Shown here in pieces: positions 11,901 through 22,656 of a stretch of 64,000 nt of DNA; the stretch's first letter is position 1, and the number at the start of each line of letters is the position of its first letter. The notes below the pieces were generated by a model. The model was not told the DNA's origin. It did no database searches and worked only from the letters and a program-made list of their open reading frames with translations. The DNA is taken from assembly GCA_027924645.1 (NCBI GenBank), contig BSBN01000242.1, positions 2,976,001 to 3,040,000 on the forward strand, read 5' to 3'. Source of the DNA: Cunninghamia lanceolata. Its lineage: Eukaryota; Streptophyta; Pinopsida; Cupressales; Cupressaceae. A program made the position numbers and the translations under genes.

Positions 11901-13011
11901 GCTTTGTTATTAATCATGTGAGTGTTTGAGAAACAAGCGAAGTTGATGGGGTAAGTTGCCTGTCCTCTAGGGAGCATTGCCGAGGGGTTAATTGATGGAG
12001 TCCGTTGAAACCAATTGCAGCACACGATCTACTTTTATTGGGGAATAGGTGTAACCTGTAGATTAATAAATTTATCCTTGGTATATCTGGGCTTGTGTGT
12101 GAAATAGTAGGTTTGTTAGCATATTATGGAGAGATCAGGGACATTTTCTATTGTCGGTCACATGATTTTAGTAGTCAAAGCAGCAGATGGAAGGGAAAAG
12201 AGATTTAAAGAAACAAGAATATGTCTACTGTGCAAAATGGAAGGACAAAATTTGAAGAGATCTGATACTTAAGGACCCACTGGAGAAGGTCTTATATATC
12301 TCTTGCAAATACCCAACACAGTTGGGTCACGAGAGGATTTAGTTAAAGTCTGTACCCAGTGGAAAAAAACCTTAGTAAGGATTTATCATTGTCCTATTGA
12401 GCCAATTAAATTGAGAATCCTGCAGTATTTATAGGTAGACAAACTTGGGAGTACATGAATGGAAAAAGGAATTATTTCTTTATGAAAGTGAAAAAGATTT
12501 TTCAATTATTTTTCTTGCTTATGTTTGAGATTGGGTAAGGGATAATGGAAATGGAAAAGAAGCCCATTTGGAGTCAATATTTCATAACATGGCTATAGAA
12601 GATCTTCAAAGCCTTTGATAATATGGGAAAATAAAGTATAAGATAAATTTGAAAAAGACCACAAGATCTAAGTGAGACCTATGAAGGGAAGGATAACCAC
12701 ATCCTTTTCTTAATGCATCTATGGATAAAGAGTTGCCCTATTTCTAGATGGAAATTAGGAACTACTTGAATCTGCATTGTAACTTATTCCATGTGCGTTT
12801 GAGGAAAAAATAGTCTTAAAGATATATAAAAAGTAATGTAAAAGGTGAAAATGATGGAACAGAAATGTTCATTAATATTTTCAGCTTGTTAAGATGCAGT
12901 GAAGCTACAAAAAGAGTGAAAGAGAGAAGTAAACTGTAGCTCCCTTTCTGTAATCTTTGTTTTCACTTTAAACAGAATACATGCAACATCTAAATGAAAG
13001 GAGCGAATATA
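11900..13011. other. No gene recognised
   Basis: AT-rich sequence with no open frame of note. The missing upstream SPRTN exon, which should end two bases into a codon, was looked for here and not found. Confidence 0.4.
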
Positions 13012-13368
13012 GGTTTAAGATGAGCATTTCTGAGATTGAATCACTTTTCTAGTTGTGTCTGAATTCTCAGCAAATTCAACGTGTTGTCTTAAACATTAAT
13101 GAGAGCTCTAATAACATGCTAGAGCAACTTATAGCTAATCTTTAGACATTATATTTGCATGTATTCTATTTATTAAATTATTTGCTCCTGTTAAGGTTTA
13201 AGAGGAGCATTTCTGAGACTGAATCACTTATCTAGTTGTCGTCTGAATTCTCATTAAATTCAACATGTTGTCTTAAACATTAATGAGAGCTCCAATGCCA
13301 TGCTAGAGCAACAAATAGCTAATCTTTAGACATTATATTTGCATGTATTCTGTTTATTAAATTATTTG
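13012..13368. repeat. Direct tandem duplication, 183-bp period
   Basis: Two copies (13,012-13,184 and 13,195-13,368) begin GGTTTAAGA and end TATTAAATTATTTG, differing at scattered bases only. They lie just upstream of the first visible SPRTN exon, in what should be an intron. Confidence 0.9.
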
Positions 13369-13413
13369 AATTCTGCTTTTCTCTAGCTAATATCCATTTC
13401 ATTTCTGGTACAG

Positions 13414-13572
13414 CTGTGCAGGTATTTGCCAGTACATGAAAATGGGAGGGTGTGCTATACGGCTTTCAGAGCCTTTATTAAATTTTCGTTCAACCGCTGA
13501 TTTGAAAAACACTTTACTGCATGAAATGATTCATGCATACTTGTGGCTCACTGATAGGAATAAGGACCACAA
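13414..13572 (+). CDS. SPRTN: SPRTN exon: SprT catalytic core with HExxH
   Basis: The acceptor is taken as TACAG at 13,409-13,413, which leaves a first base completing a split codon and then reads CAGICQY, matching the family's conserved CAG motif; a second AG at 13,420-13,421 is in phase but would drop those residues. The exon encodes GGCAIRLSEPLL, LKNTLLHEMIHAYLWL and ends in the codon for the residue after KDH. HEMIH is the HExxH zinc-binding and catalytic motif. The donor is AA|GTATGTG, leaving two bases that join the next exon in phase. Confidence 0.9.
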
Positions 13573-13691
13573 GTATGTGCTCTCAATATTTTCCTAGAAG
13601 TTTCATTTTTTGTCATAATATTATAGTAGCCTCCTTCTGAGCTATCCTCATCCTCTTGATTTTACATATTCCTTTGTGATCTTTAAAAAAG

Positions 13692-13758
13692 TGATCACGG
13701 CCCTTGCTTTCAAAAGGTGATGATGGAAATAAATTCTACCACACTACCCGATCACCAG
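13692..13758 (+). CDS. SPRTN: SPRTN exon: third zinc-ligand segment
   Basis: It starts after AAAAAG and, with the two bases carried over, reads NDHGPCFQKVMMEINSTT and then LPDHQ. The His of DHGP is at the position of the third zinc ligand that follows HExxH in SprT-family proteases. The donor is CAG|GTGAGG at 13,759, in phase 0, a strong match to the plant consensus. Confidence 0.9.
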
Positions 13759-13848
13759 GTGAGGGTCTAAATTCTTTATGCAGTCTTTGGTTATTTGTTA
13801 CAAATATATATCAGATTGTCTCATGCTAAGTTTTCATATTTGTTACAG

Positions 13849-13929
13849 AGGCCTGCATGTGGTTATGCCTTAAGTATTTATCACAACTTCACTGATGAAG
13901 TTGACAATTATAGAACTCACCATTGGAAG
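13849..13929 (+). CDS. SPRTN: SPRTN exon: conserved GY...YHNF...DEVDNYR block
   Basis: Preceded by TTGTTACAG, it encodes 27 residues beginning RPACGYALSIYHNF and continuing TDEVDNYRTHHWK, a block strongly conserved in plant and animal SPRTN proteins. It ends at a phase-0 donor, AAG|GTATGC. There is no lesion in this exon. Confidence 0.92.
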
Positions 13930-14239
13930 GTATGCTGAATTATATATCATAATATCTTGTTTGTAGATATGCTGTAGATGTAAAAGATATTGCAAAATAA
14001 TTTATGAAATATTCAATATTACATCTAAGTTTATTTTGGATTTGGCCTGGAGCCAAGCTTTATGTTTATGCAATTTGACATTTTTATTTGATAGTATAAG
14101 TATTCACTCTTACTTTGATTCACAAAGTATAGCCTACATTGTTTTACTTGGGTAGATGGAATCATGACCGAGTTGAAGCTTTTACTAGAAATTGTAGCAG
14201 TAACAACTGAGCAAATGAAATTTTCTTCCAATATTGCAG

Positions 14240-14288
14240 TGTCAAATTTGTAGAGACCTAATAAAGATACTCGTTGCCATTGGCATCA
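14240..14288 (+). pseudogene. SPRTN: SPRTN exon: zinc-ribbon, internally deleted and frame-broken
   Basis: The exon opens after ATTGCAG with CQICRDLIK, matching the first Cys pair of the SprT zinc ribbon. It ends with CHWHQ, which uses a strong donor (CA|GTAAGA at 14,289) and joins the next exon in phase. Only eight bases (14,267-14,274) lie between the two motifs, and they put them in different frames. Relatives have roughly 20-25 residues there. The simplest reading is an out-of-phase deletion of several tens of bases. Confidence 0.75.
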
Positions 14289-14413
14289 GTAAGAACAGTT
14301 GCTTTCATTCGAGAGTCTTCTTTAGCTGCATTCTTGTGGGTGATCGATGAATCCTCTCATTAATATTGTATCTTGATGTGAATGAGAAGAGTTATGAATG
14401 TATTATCTTGCAG

Positions 14414-14499
14414 ACATCAAAAGAATTGCTGTGGGGAATACATAAAGGTAGCTGAGCCTACAGAGTATCAGGAGAAGAGAAGACGTATGAAAATTTCTG
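14414..14499 (+). CDS. SPRTN: SPRTN exon: second zinc-ribbon Cys segment and VAEP motif
   Basis: It follows TATCTTGCAG and, with the two carried-over bases, reads QHQKNCCGEYIKVAEPTEYQ and then a basic run ending MKIS. The Cys segment plus the Y-I-K-V-A-E-P motif is a strong SPRTN signature. The donor G|GTAGGT at 14,500 leaves one base, which pairs in phase with the exon at 36,269. Confidence 0.92.
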
Positions 14500-14580
14500 G
14501 TAGGTTAACAATAAATTTTGACAAGATGTATAAAGATTTCTGGTGGGTTAACATTAAATTTTCATGAAGAAGATACTTTA
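14493..14580 (+). repeat. Short tandem duplication of the splice-donor region
   Basis: The segment ATTTCTGG, then TxGGTTAACA and TAAATTTT, occurs at 14,493 and again at 14,536, a 43-bp period. The second copy carries TTCTG|GTGGGT, a decoy for the donor at 14,500. The exon boundary has thus been partly duplicated into the giant intron. Confidence 0.75.
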
Positions 14581-15199
14581 ATGTATTTTCAGAAGAATAT
14601 AAAGTTTCTTTTTTCTTTAGACCTTCCACATTGGGAACCTGTGCATTTCCAGTTGATACATTGCATCAATGCTACAATGGGATGAAATTATGTTCCTTAA
14701 CTTTTAAGCTAGTCAAAATTTTATGGTAACCCAAGGTAATATTCATTTTGATCATTAGTTGCTTATTGAATGCGATCAAAAAATCTATAACCGGTTTTCC
14801 AACTTTAGTTGCATGAAACAAATGGTTTTGGTGCATGATAGCAGTGTAAACTGCTAGTTCATTAGGTGAAAGGGGTTGATATAAAATTGTCATGGCATTT
14901 GAGGAATACATAGAGTTGGACATCAATCAATTTAAATTTTAAATGGCTTAATACTATATAATAATGTAAATATCATAGTTCAAAAATTCGGACTTGACAA
15001 AAACTTGGCAGATCCAAAATTTAACTTGAAATTAGGACTCGACAATTTTCTTAAACATTAAAAAACACGTAAATTTGTAAAATAATATTCAAAAACATGC
15101 ATAAAATTGAATTCTGAAAACTCAAAATAGTTTTCCTTCATCTATAGATTAGAAAACAAGTTCAATACACATCATAGTGTCATATATCATATGATAAAA

Positions 15200-15560
15200 A
15201 TTACAAATCCTCATTTACTGTTGCGTCTGCTATCCATTCTACTGCTGAGTTATCGTTAGCTCGCTATTGGGATAATGAGGAATCCTTTGTAAGGGTTGCT
15301 CTACTGGCACTAGTTGGTTGTGTTGCATTGGTGGTCTAGCCAATTGATAAGTAGGTTTTTGTGGGTATAAATGATTGCTTTGGAATGACCTATATCCTTG
15401 ATTAGGCTGCTGGTCGTGTGTTTGACTTGCAGGATGTTGTCCGTTAACATAAGGGGCCTTTGTACATGATGTTGATTTCTTCTTAGGGTAGTGACCTCAT
15501 TGGACATGGTTCAAAGTAGATTCCTCATCTCATCCAGCTAAGAGGGAGCTGATGGCTTAC
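15200..15560 (-). pseudogene. Gypsy-type gag fragment (Gln/Pro-rich)
   Basis: The minus strand gives an uninterrupted stretch after one frame adjustment: MRNLL, then MSNEVTTLKK-like residues, then a Gln/Pro/Tyr-rich segment including PNQGYRSFQSNHLYPQKPTY. Such a region precedes the zinc knuckle in many plant Gypsy Gag proteins. No CCHC knuckle or protease was identified alongside. The assignment is by composition and motif style only. Confidence 0.4.
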
Positions 15561-16940
15561 CAAAGTGATGCTTTGGTTGTGGCCTTGTTAGTTAGTATTG
15601 GGTTCAAGAGTGATTGAGGAACAAATCACTCATTTGCATTTGTTGGTATGGTGGTTGGATACCTGGGAATAGAGGCATTAGAAGACAGAGAGCCAATCTA
15701 CGAATTTGGATTAGGTCATTCTTTGTTGCCAGAGCAATATCATAATCACTGGGAGGCTATTTCCTCCTCTATGTTTCATAACCATAGCTACTTTAGAATC
15801 AATACCAAAATTGATAGTTAAGAGTTCATCAGGGATTCAACTATAGGACTGTAAAACTAATTTTGTGGGGCAAACTGAAATGCAGGCTTTATGCAATTTG
15901 AATTCAGGTCCCACCATGGTCACAAGAAACTATTGGAGTGACTTTTCTGCACCAGCCTAGTTCCAGGAGTTGATGTGCCGCATGTGACTAGTCCAACAAT
16001 GGAAAGCTTTATTGGCAACAATGCCTATGGCAATGAGGGTGATTCCAACAAAGCAATCTTTTGGATTAGAGGGCTGGTTCCCTTCCTATCAAATGGAATA
16101 AACCTAAAGCTATCCACGTTGTGTATGCCAGTAGGGGGATGAAAAGAGTTAGAGATTGCAGAAAGCAAATAATTAAAACAAAAGGATCACATCAGATAGA
16201 TTAACTTTCTTCACAATCAGAGCAAAGCTAAGTAGCTCATGATGCAATAATCAACAGGAAAGATACATGTATAACAACTACATGGTGAACAAAGACTAGA
16301 CTGGGGATACATTGATGGCTTGCTTATTATTAACTTCATTGATCATGTACAGTTGTAGAGACCATATTTTTGGAAACATACACAAAGGCTCTCCTGTTAG
16401 AAATGAAAAGAGATGAGATTCAACTATCATATCAGGTTCTTCAACTCAGTTATGACCAGTATCCTCCTTGGAGAAACAATCCACACATCAGGCTCTTCAA
16501 CTTAGTTGTTCAAAATTCCTCTCATTGTAAAGGCATGTAGGCTAGTATATATAGCTCTATTCTACCTTGCCCACAAAAGTCCCCCTCCCCCCCAAAATAC
16601 ATTTGAATTTCAAATCTGTAGAAGGAAGACAATTTTGGATAATTCAACGTCTTAATTATTTTTCTTGGTGGTTGGGCACAACGGCGCAACCTTTTGTACC
16701 TGGTCTATGGAGTTTGCTGTCTAGATTCTATGTTTCTTGAGACTCTGGTAGGTGAAACTATCTGTCTAGGTATTGTTCAAGTGATAGCCATCAATTTTGG
16801 TCCATACTGTTCCAAGAATTTGAAATTTAGATGTGTTGAATCCTGCTTGTGCTAGCTTAGTGCTGTAGATTCTCTTAGGATGACATGGGGAGGCTACAGG
16901 TACTAAAATTGTAGAGCCGAGATATAAGAAGTTGCTTTGT
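15561..16940. other. No gene recognised
   Basis: Mixed-composition intron sequence without a recognised domain, repeat pair or long frame. The 3' part (from about 16,770) and the stretch after 18,162 were one contiguous sequence before the solo LTR inserted. Confidence 0.4.
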
Positions 16941-16945
16941 GTTGC

Positions 16946-18157
16946 TGTAATGTCACCTTTTTTCTGAGTGATCACCTAACGGAGTCAGTTAGCCTATTCT
17001 ATTCCCGTAGGCTAAGCCAAAAGGGCTATGGAATAACCTAGTTGGTTAAATACTATATTTAACTAATTTTAGTGAGCCAATTTCAGATGAGAAATGACTT
17101 CTCATATTTTTGTAAGCCTCTTGGTGAATTAAAAATAAATAAAGAAAATTACCCAAGAGGTGGGTGACCTAGGAGAGAGAAAAAGAAAAGAAAATAAAGA
17201 AGAGATCGGCCATGTGAGAAGAAGAAAAAGAAATAAAAAAATAATAAATAATTGCCCAAGGGAGGTCAGCCAAGAGGGAAGAGAAAAGAACACAAAAATT
17301 AAAAAGAAATTGCTAGAGGGAGGTCAACCTTGATGAGGTCTATTTGGATGGCTATAAAAGAAGGCAATTTGGAGGTCATTTCATCATTCAGTCAATTCAT
17401 TTTCATTTTGGAGATTTATCTCTTTCTCTGCACTTTTAGTTCAGCATATTCCAAGGATGAAAACTCTTAGGAATATTTGGTGGGTTGGACGAAAACCTAG
17501 CTCATCTTGGAGGTGAATTCATACGGAGTTCAGACTTGCACTTCATTGGAGATTTTGAGGAGTTCTTGAGCTTTCGTGCCATATTCTTTGGAGCAAATTT
17601 GAGCACCTCTTTTGAAGGGAATTGGACGAAGATTGACTAGGGTTTTTGCCCTAGGTCGAGCGCCACTTCCCAAGGAGGGCGACTCCATCATTTTGGAGCA
17701 CCAAGCCCTAAGCACACACCATGGAGGATTCACCCATCTAGGGTTTGATGCTTGAAGACACTTTTGCATGTGGTATGTATAAACCTAATTTAGGTCAGAA
17801 TTGTATGAGCAAAAATCTAGGCAATGTTTGGCATGTTTGAGCCCATGAATTTGATGTAATTCCAAATCAGCATATTCAGATTTGGAGCAGCAGACTTGTT
17901 TATTCAGAAATTAGATTTGTTTGTCATATGTTTGGCATTTGGATGGTTGTTATACGTGGTTGGAATCATGGTTGATGTTATCTACATGTTTGGCATATTT
18001 ATGTGAATGTTTGGCACATGTTTATTCACTGACCATAAGTGTTCATACTTTAGAAATAAAAATTAGAATTCAGTCCTAGGGTTTCAGCAGAAAACTAAAT
18101 CAGAAAATTAGGGCAGAAATTCAGAATTCTAGGGCAGATCCAGTTTGGGATATTACA
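16946..18157 (+). mobile_element. Solo LTR, 1,212 bp, with TSD GTTGC
   Basis: The element starts TGTAATGTCACC and ends GGGATATTACA, so its termini are inverted (TGTAATxTC against TGTAATATC). It is flanked by GTTGC at 16,941-16,945 and again at 18,158-18,162, a clean 5-bp target-site duplication. A TATA box with a pyrimidine-rich downstream stretch lies in the middle, as in an LTR U3/R region. No internal coding region or second LTR is present, so it is a recombined solo LTR, probably Ty3/Gypsy. Confidence 0.85.
17353..17359 (+). promoter_or_regulatory. TATA box of the solo LTR
   Basis: GGCTATAAAAGAAGG is a near-ideal plant TATA element placed centrally in the LTR. It fits the retroelement's transcription start rather than a host gene promoter. 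Confidence 0.55.
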
Positions 18158-18162
18158 GTTGC

Positions 18163-18840
18163 CATGGTTGCATGTTGTGTGGGCTGTCAAATGAGGTTGT
18201 TGGTGGTAGATTAGATGGTACGTTCTATTTTTTGAGATACTTCGCTCCTTGCCTTTTCGTAAAACCTTGTGAGCACACCACACATCTCGAACAAGGTAGT
18301 GCCTTTGCTTTATACTTAGAGATAGAGGTGGTGCCCACAAATACTTTATAAGGCACCTTCCTTTCTTTTACTTCTTTGTCTTGCCCATGTGTCGTTATGT
18401 TGAGGCTTCTTGGGAAAATTGGTGTTGGCAACCTTTGAAAAGTCCTACAAACCATTAGATCAAAATTGTTTTGGACGATTGGACAACATTCATTCGATGA
18501 GACTATGAACTTCTTCAAACTTTAACAAGGGACCAAAACTGCAAATTTGAATTGGAGCAGGGAGGTCCATGGATGCCACAGGGTATTCTTATTGATCAGA
18601 GAACGAGGTGGGATAGATTTGCTGCCTGTAGTTAAGAATTCACTACAAGACCCATAGATGTGGGAAAGGCAAGCTTTCCAAAGCAGTTCCACAGTTGCAT
18701 AAAAATATATAGAGTATTCAACCTACATGGGTCAATGTGCTACTTGGGGTTTTATAAAGAAGCCATAAAACAAATGAGACAAGGTAATGAGACTATGGTT
18801 TGATACCTAAGGATTTCTTATGTCGACCTCATTGGTGTCT
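18163..18840. other. No gene recognised
   Basis: Minus-strand frames of up to 97 codons are present, but none shows a recognisable domain. The sequence continues the unit interrupted by the solo LTR. Confidence 0.35.
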
Positions 18841-19640
18841 AGTGGTTCCCAAAATAACTATAACCCGAAACCCTAAAACATTTCACAATCACCTAGGCCA
18901 GGGGTGTCATCAAGGTGATTGGAAAGAGGTTTGTCAACAAGTTTAGGGTGGATTTGGCCAACATTACAGGAGTGGGTAGGCTCCTCTACACTTCGAGCTC
19001 AACTAGGCTCTATAGGGATATTCCAAGGGGTATACCTTAATAGGTATTGAGTTCAAACAAGATGGACAACTAAAAACCAATGAACAACCAAACTCATCTT
19101 GTTATCTTGATCCCAAAACTGTCATTGAACCAAGAACAACTGGCTGTCACAAAACCCCTATATAGCTTATGTAACTGTGCATGCATGACTCACATGAAAT
19201 AGATTCATTTATATTCACTTGAAATAATTCTCTGTTTATACTAACAATCAAGGATGCACATAATTAATGGTTCTTCCTCTGAGCCACTGGTTAATGTTCT
19301 TGTTTGTTTAAAATGATGTGAGCCTAATAGGAGTGGCTCCAGACCGGTGCCTACTCTATGGGCAACAGAGTTATAGTTCATTAAGAAAACAACAAAATGA
19401 AACCAAAAGAACAATGAGCTATGTATTTGCATACACCATAGAATATGAAATCGTGAAACATAACATACTTAGTAATCTAGAAAATAACTGCATATGCCCA
19501 TATATAACATGAGAGATTATTACAAAGCTTGCAATATTTTTAGAATGTTGTCACATTCATCTAACCCAGTATTACATTCATGCCATCAAACATGGCAAAG
19601 GAAAATACCCAACAATGACTGAGAAATCTTCCTAGACACA
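18840..19640 (+). repeat. Interspersed repeat family A, copy 2
   Basis: A diverged second copy of the sequence at 4,440-5,300, with the same block order and strand, including GACCGGTGCCTA then GGGCAACAGAGT and the terminal ACATTCATGCCATCAAACATGG block. Sequence beyond it (19,640-20,400) is rich in GTCATAC and GTCGTAC words. Confidence 0.5.
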
Positions 19641-20439
19641 TACCTAATGACCTAGAGACATTTTACAACAAAAACCATATGCAATATCAACTCTTTTGAC
19701 TTCACAGGTCTGCACTCCTTAATGAGTTGAACTGGTGTTTCAATGGCTGTCCTGCAACTTTTTGCACCCGTAGTTGTCTTCTAGAGACCACACACAAAAA
19801 ACCCACCTCTCTTTCAAATAAGTTTCAATCTTGCCTTTATATCCTTAACATCTCGACGCACACCATTTTTGCTCTCCTAGACCATCTTGCTGATTGTAGA
19901 AAATGTAAACCTGAAACTTGTATAATTGGCAGAAATGTAGACTGTACGATTGACAAAAAGTCTATACTTGTATGACAGAAGATTGTAATTGGTGTATGGC
20001 AGCAAAGTGTGTATTGGGGTAAGTCGTCAGCAAGAAGTCGTACTATTGATAGGAATTGCAGGTCGACTAGGTAATCATATAGTTAGCAATTAGCAATTCA
20101 AAGTTTTACAAGAGGATGTCATACGACTTGAATCGCACAGTAAGGATTGCAGATTAAGAGTTGAAGTCATATAGTTGGAAATAGAGATTGGCGGTCAATC
20201 GTACGGTGGAAGTGTTTGAATCACACGTTGAGGGGGGTCATACAGGAGAGGTGGGTTAATTGAGTATGGTTGACTGGAGCTTTTTAATTGCCCAAGTGAG
20301 GATGGGGGGTCATATGGCCAGACTAGGTCATACGGTGATCACCAATATCTGATGCTCTTGTCTAAGTCTTCCTTCATGCCAAGTGATTGCACCCGAAACA
20401 ATGGACTTGCCTTAAATAATGAATTCGCTAGGAGCAATG

Positions 20440-21190
20440 GCTTCATCAGATAAGCAAGTGAATTCCTCAGTCACACCCAAAGTGAGTTTGTCATGCCAAA
20501 GAAACTCACCAAGCCTAGTGATTGTGCCAAAATTGGTCATAGACTTGTCCGACAGACAGCAACAGGATTTGCCAATCACACCCTCGACATGCCAAAGGAA
20601 CTTGCCAAGTGATATATGCGCCCAGGGAGGATACTCGACAAGGGAGTTATGCACCAAGGGATATTGATCCATAGATGATATACATGCCCAAGGATACTGG
20701 ACAAATGATATACATGCCAAAAGATACTTGACAATGGATGCACACACCAAAGGGTACTCGATAATTGAGGTATCCATCAAAGAAGACTTGACAAGGAAAT
20801 GGAACTCGACAGGCGGCCAATCTCGACAAGAAGACTTGACAAGAATAAAAGGCTAGACAGATATAATGGTAAGAGACTCGACACAGAATTGGATCTTGTC
20901 AGGCAGCTTGGACTCGATGGGTTGTGTGTATATGAAGCAAGACACGCCAAAATATATGCTTGATAGGAAGGGATGTATACCTAACACGAGAGAGAACACA
21001 CCAGGATGGATACTCGACAAGATGGGATATACGCCAAGATGACTCGATGAGATGGGATAAGGATGTATACTCGCCAAGCAATAGGACTCGACAAGAAGTG
21101 ATGACATGCCAAATGAATTTAAGTCGACAGGAGGGCAACACTTTAAGTCTCTTGTCAATGTTATAAAGTCGTCAGGTAACCTCAATTCAT
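20440..21190. repeat. Degenerate minisatellite, unit about 27-30 bp
   Basis: Recurring pairs of ATACATGCCAAAGGA and TACTCGACAAG, in many diverged copies, fill this stretch; they are clearest at 20,610-20,800 and 20,940-21,110. Because the unit is close to a multiple of three, minus-strand frames show a repeated pattern (YPLVCAS, YLLACIS, YPWACIS). That pattern comes from the DNA repeat and is not taken as evidence of a protein. Confidence 0.75.
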
Positions 21191-21295
21191 CCAATATTCA
21201 CAAGTTGTCAGCCAATGGGTTGTTAGGAGTGTGCAAGGTGTCAAGAAAATAAGAGGCATTAGTAGAAGTAGTCAAGTCATTAGGAAAGAAGGCAT

Positions 21296-21550
21296 CTAGA
21301 GACCGCTCATCAGGGAACCACTCACTAGCAATGGACCACTCATCTTTGTATTTGTCAGAGATCTCTTGAGAATCTCTATATAGACGACGATCGACTTCTT
21401 CCCCACATTAATTGCAACCAACTTTGGGTCAACGACTTGCTTTCCACTTGGTGGTGGTTCCACTATGACATCATCATTTGTATCTTTGTCGTTCATTTGC
21501 TCCTATTCTACCACATTAGATATCACTTGGTCCAACACATTAGATATCGC
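21296..21550 (-). pseudogene. Host Ty3/Gypsy element, protease-side fragment
   Basis: On the minus strand this encodes acidic residues (NDKDTNDDVIVEPPP), then VAINVGKKSIVVYIEIL and RSLTNT, which resembles the start of a plant Gypsy protease with the active-site D-T-G altered to N-T-K. It is the continuation of the Gypsy gag at 33,507-35,530: the two parts join in frame when the nested element and one TSD copy are removed. Beyond 21,296 the Gypsy sequence runs out near the minisatellite, so the rest of pol is missing. Confidence 0.6.
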
Positions 21551-22656
21551 TGTTGAAATTAAGGAACACTGAGAGGGGGGTGAATTAGTGTTCTGCAATA
21601 ACTTATTATTCTGTTCCTTTATTAATTTACCACATACATTCAAGAGAAAGAAACATGAACATAAGAACAACAACAACAAGATCATCACACATGAACACTA
21701 GGATTTTTACATGGAAACCTGGTTAAGGGAAAAACCACGGTGGGGATTAACCCACAAGATTTATACTCTATTAAAAGTATTACAAATGGGAAGGCACATG
21801 CCTTCGGGCGCACTGCCCAAAACTCACTGCTCAAAGGAGGCTCACTACCTACAAGATCAATTACAAGAGTTCACTAAAACATTTGAACTAAAGAATAGCA
21901 TCTAACAATGCAAGATTATAGTTTTGGTTAAGCTCAATATACTGACTTCACACACTTCATCTCTCACTGCCATGTTTCACTGTTCTGCCATGATCCGAGG
22001 CTCAGATCTCTTGCTTCGCACTTGATACTACCACACTTCGTACCTCTCACCTCATGTCCGCACAACCATGCCTCAAAATACTCGCACCCATCGATATATA
22101 TATCCACAACATGAAATTACATCAACTACAGTCGGCCTCAAGAAAACTTAAAAAAATTTCAAGATCATTGTCATGTCGGCTGAATCCATGCACAAATATC
22201 AATGCGGACCAAAACCTATGTATTAAAGTCAACACACATGTCAACCAATACCACTTGATCTCATGAATTACTCAACCAACCACTTCTCCTAATCCGTACA
22301 AGAATCAAACACAAGTCTGCCTATTCTTCACCGGACTGAACTGTCTAACCAAAACCTGATACACAGATGCTTGTAACTTTCAATCCCTTCATCACCGGAG
22401 GCTAACACTTTGGATTTAGGTAGCACTAACATCCCTTAACATTCCATTAGATCCACAGCACAATATGATTACTTGTGGAGAGATGCAGACCAAAATGTTG
22501 AACCCTGTCATATGCTCTGTTCCTGTCTATCCAGACTTAGACAAATTTGCAATCTGACTTCCGGTATGATCAAATGATACAATGCGGATGTGTAAGATAG
22601 ATTCAGTTGCCATCAATGACAACACTTGACATGCCTAGCAGTGTCTCTTGCCAACA
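21551..22656 (-). repeat. LTR copy 1 of nested element (outer 3' LTR), 1,106 bp
   Basis: On the plus strand it reads TGTTGAAATTAAGG at the start and TCTCTTGCCAACA at the end, so on the element's strand it begins TGTTGGCAAGAG and ends TTTCAACA, a canonical TG...CA LTR. Confidence 0.88.

Noticed and set aside
20412..21194. Minus-strand frames of 113-122 codons with repeated YPLxCIS-like units.
   Set aside because: The pattern follows from a DNA minisatellite with a period near 27-30 bp; there is no start context, domain or continuation.
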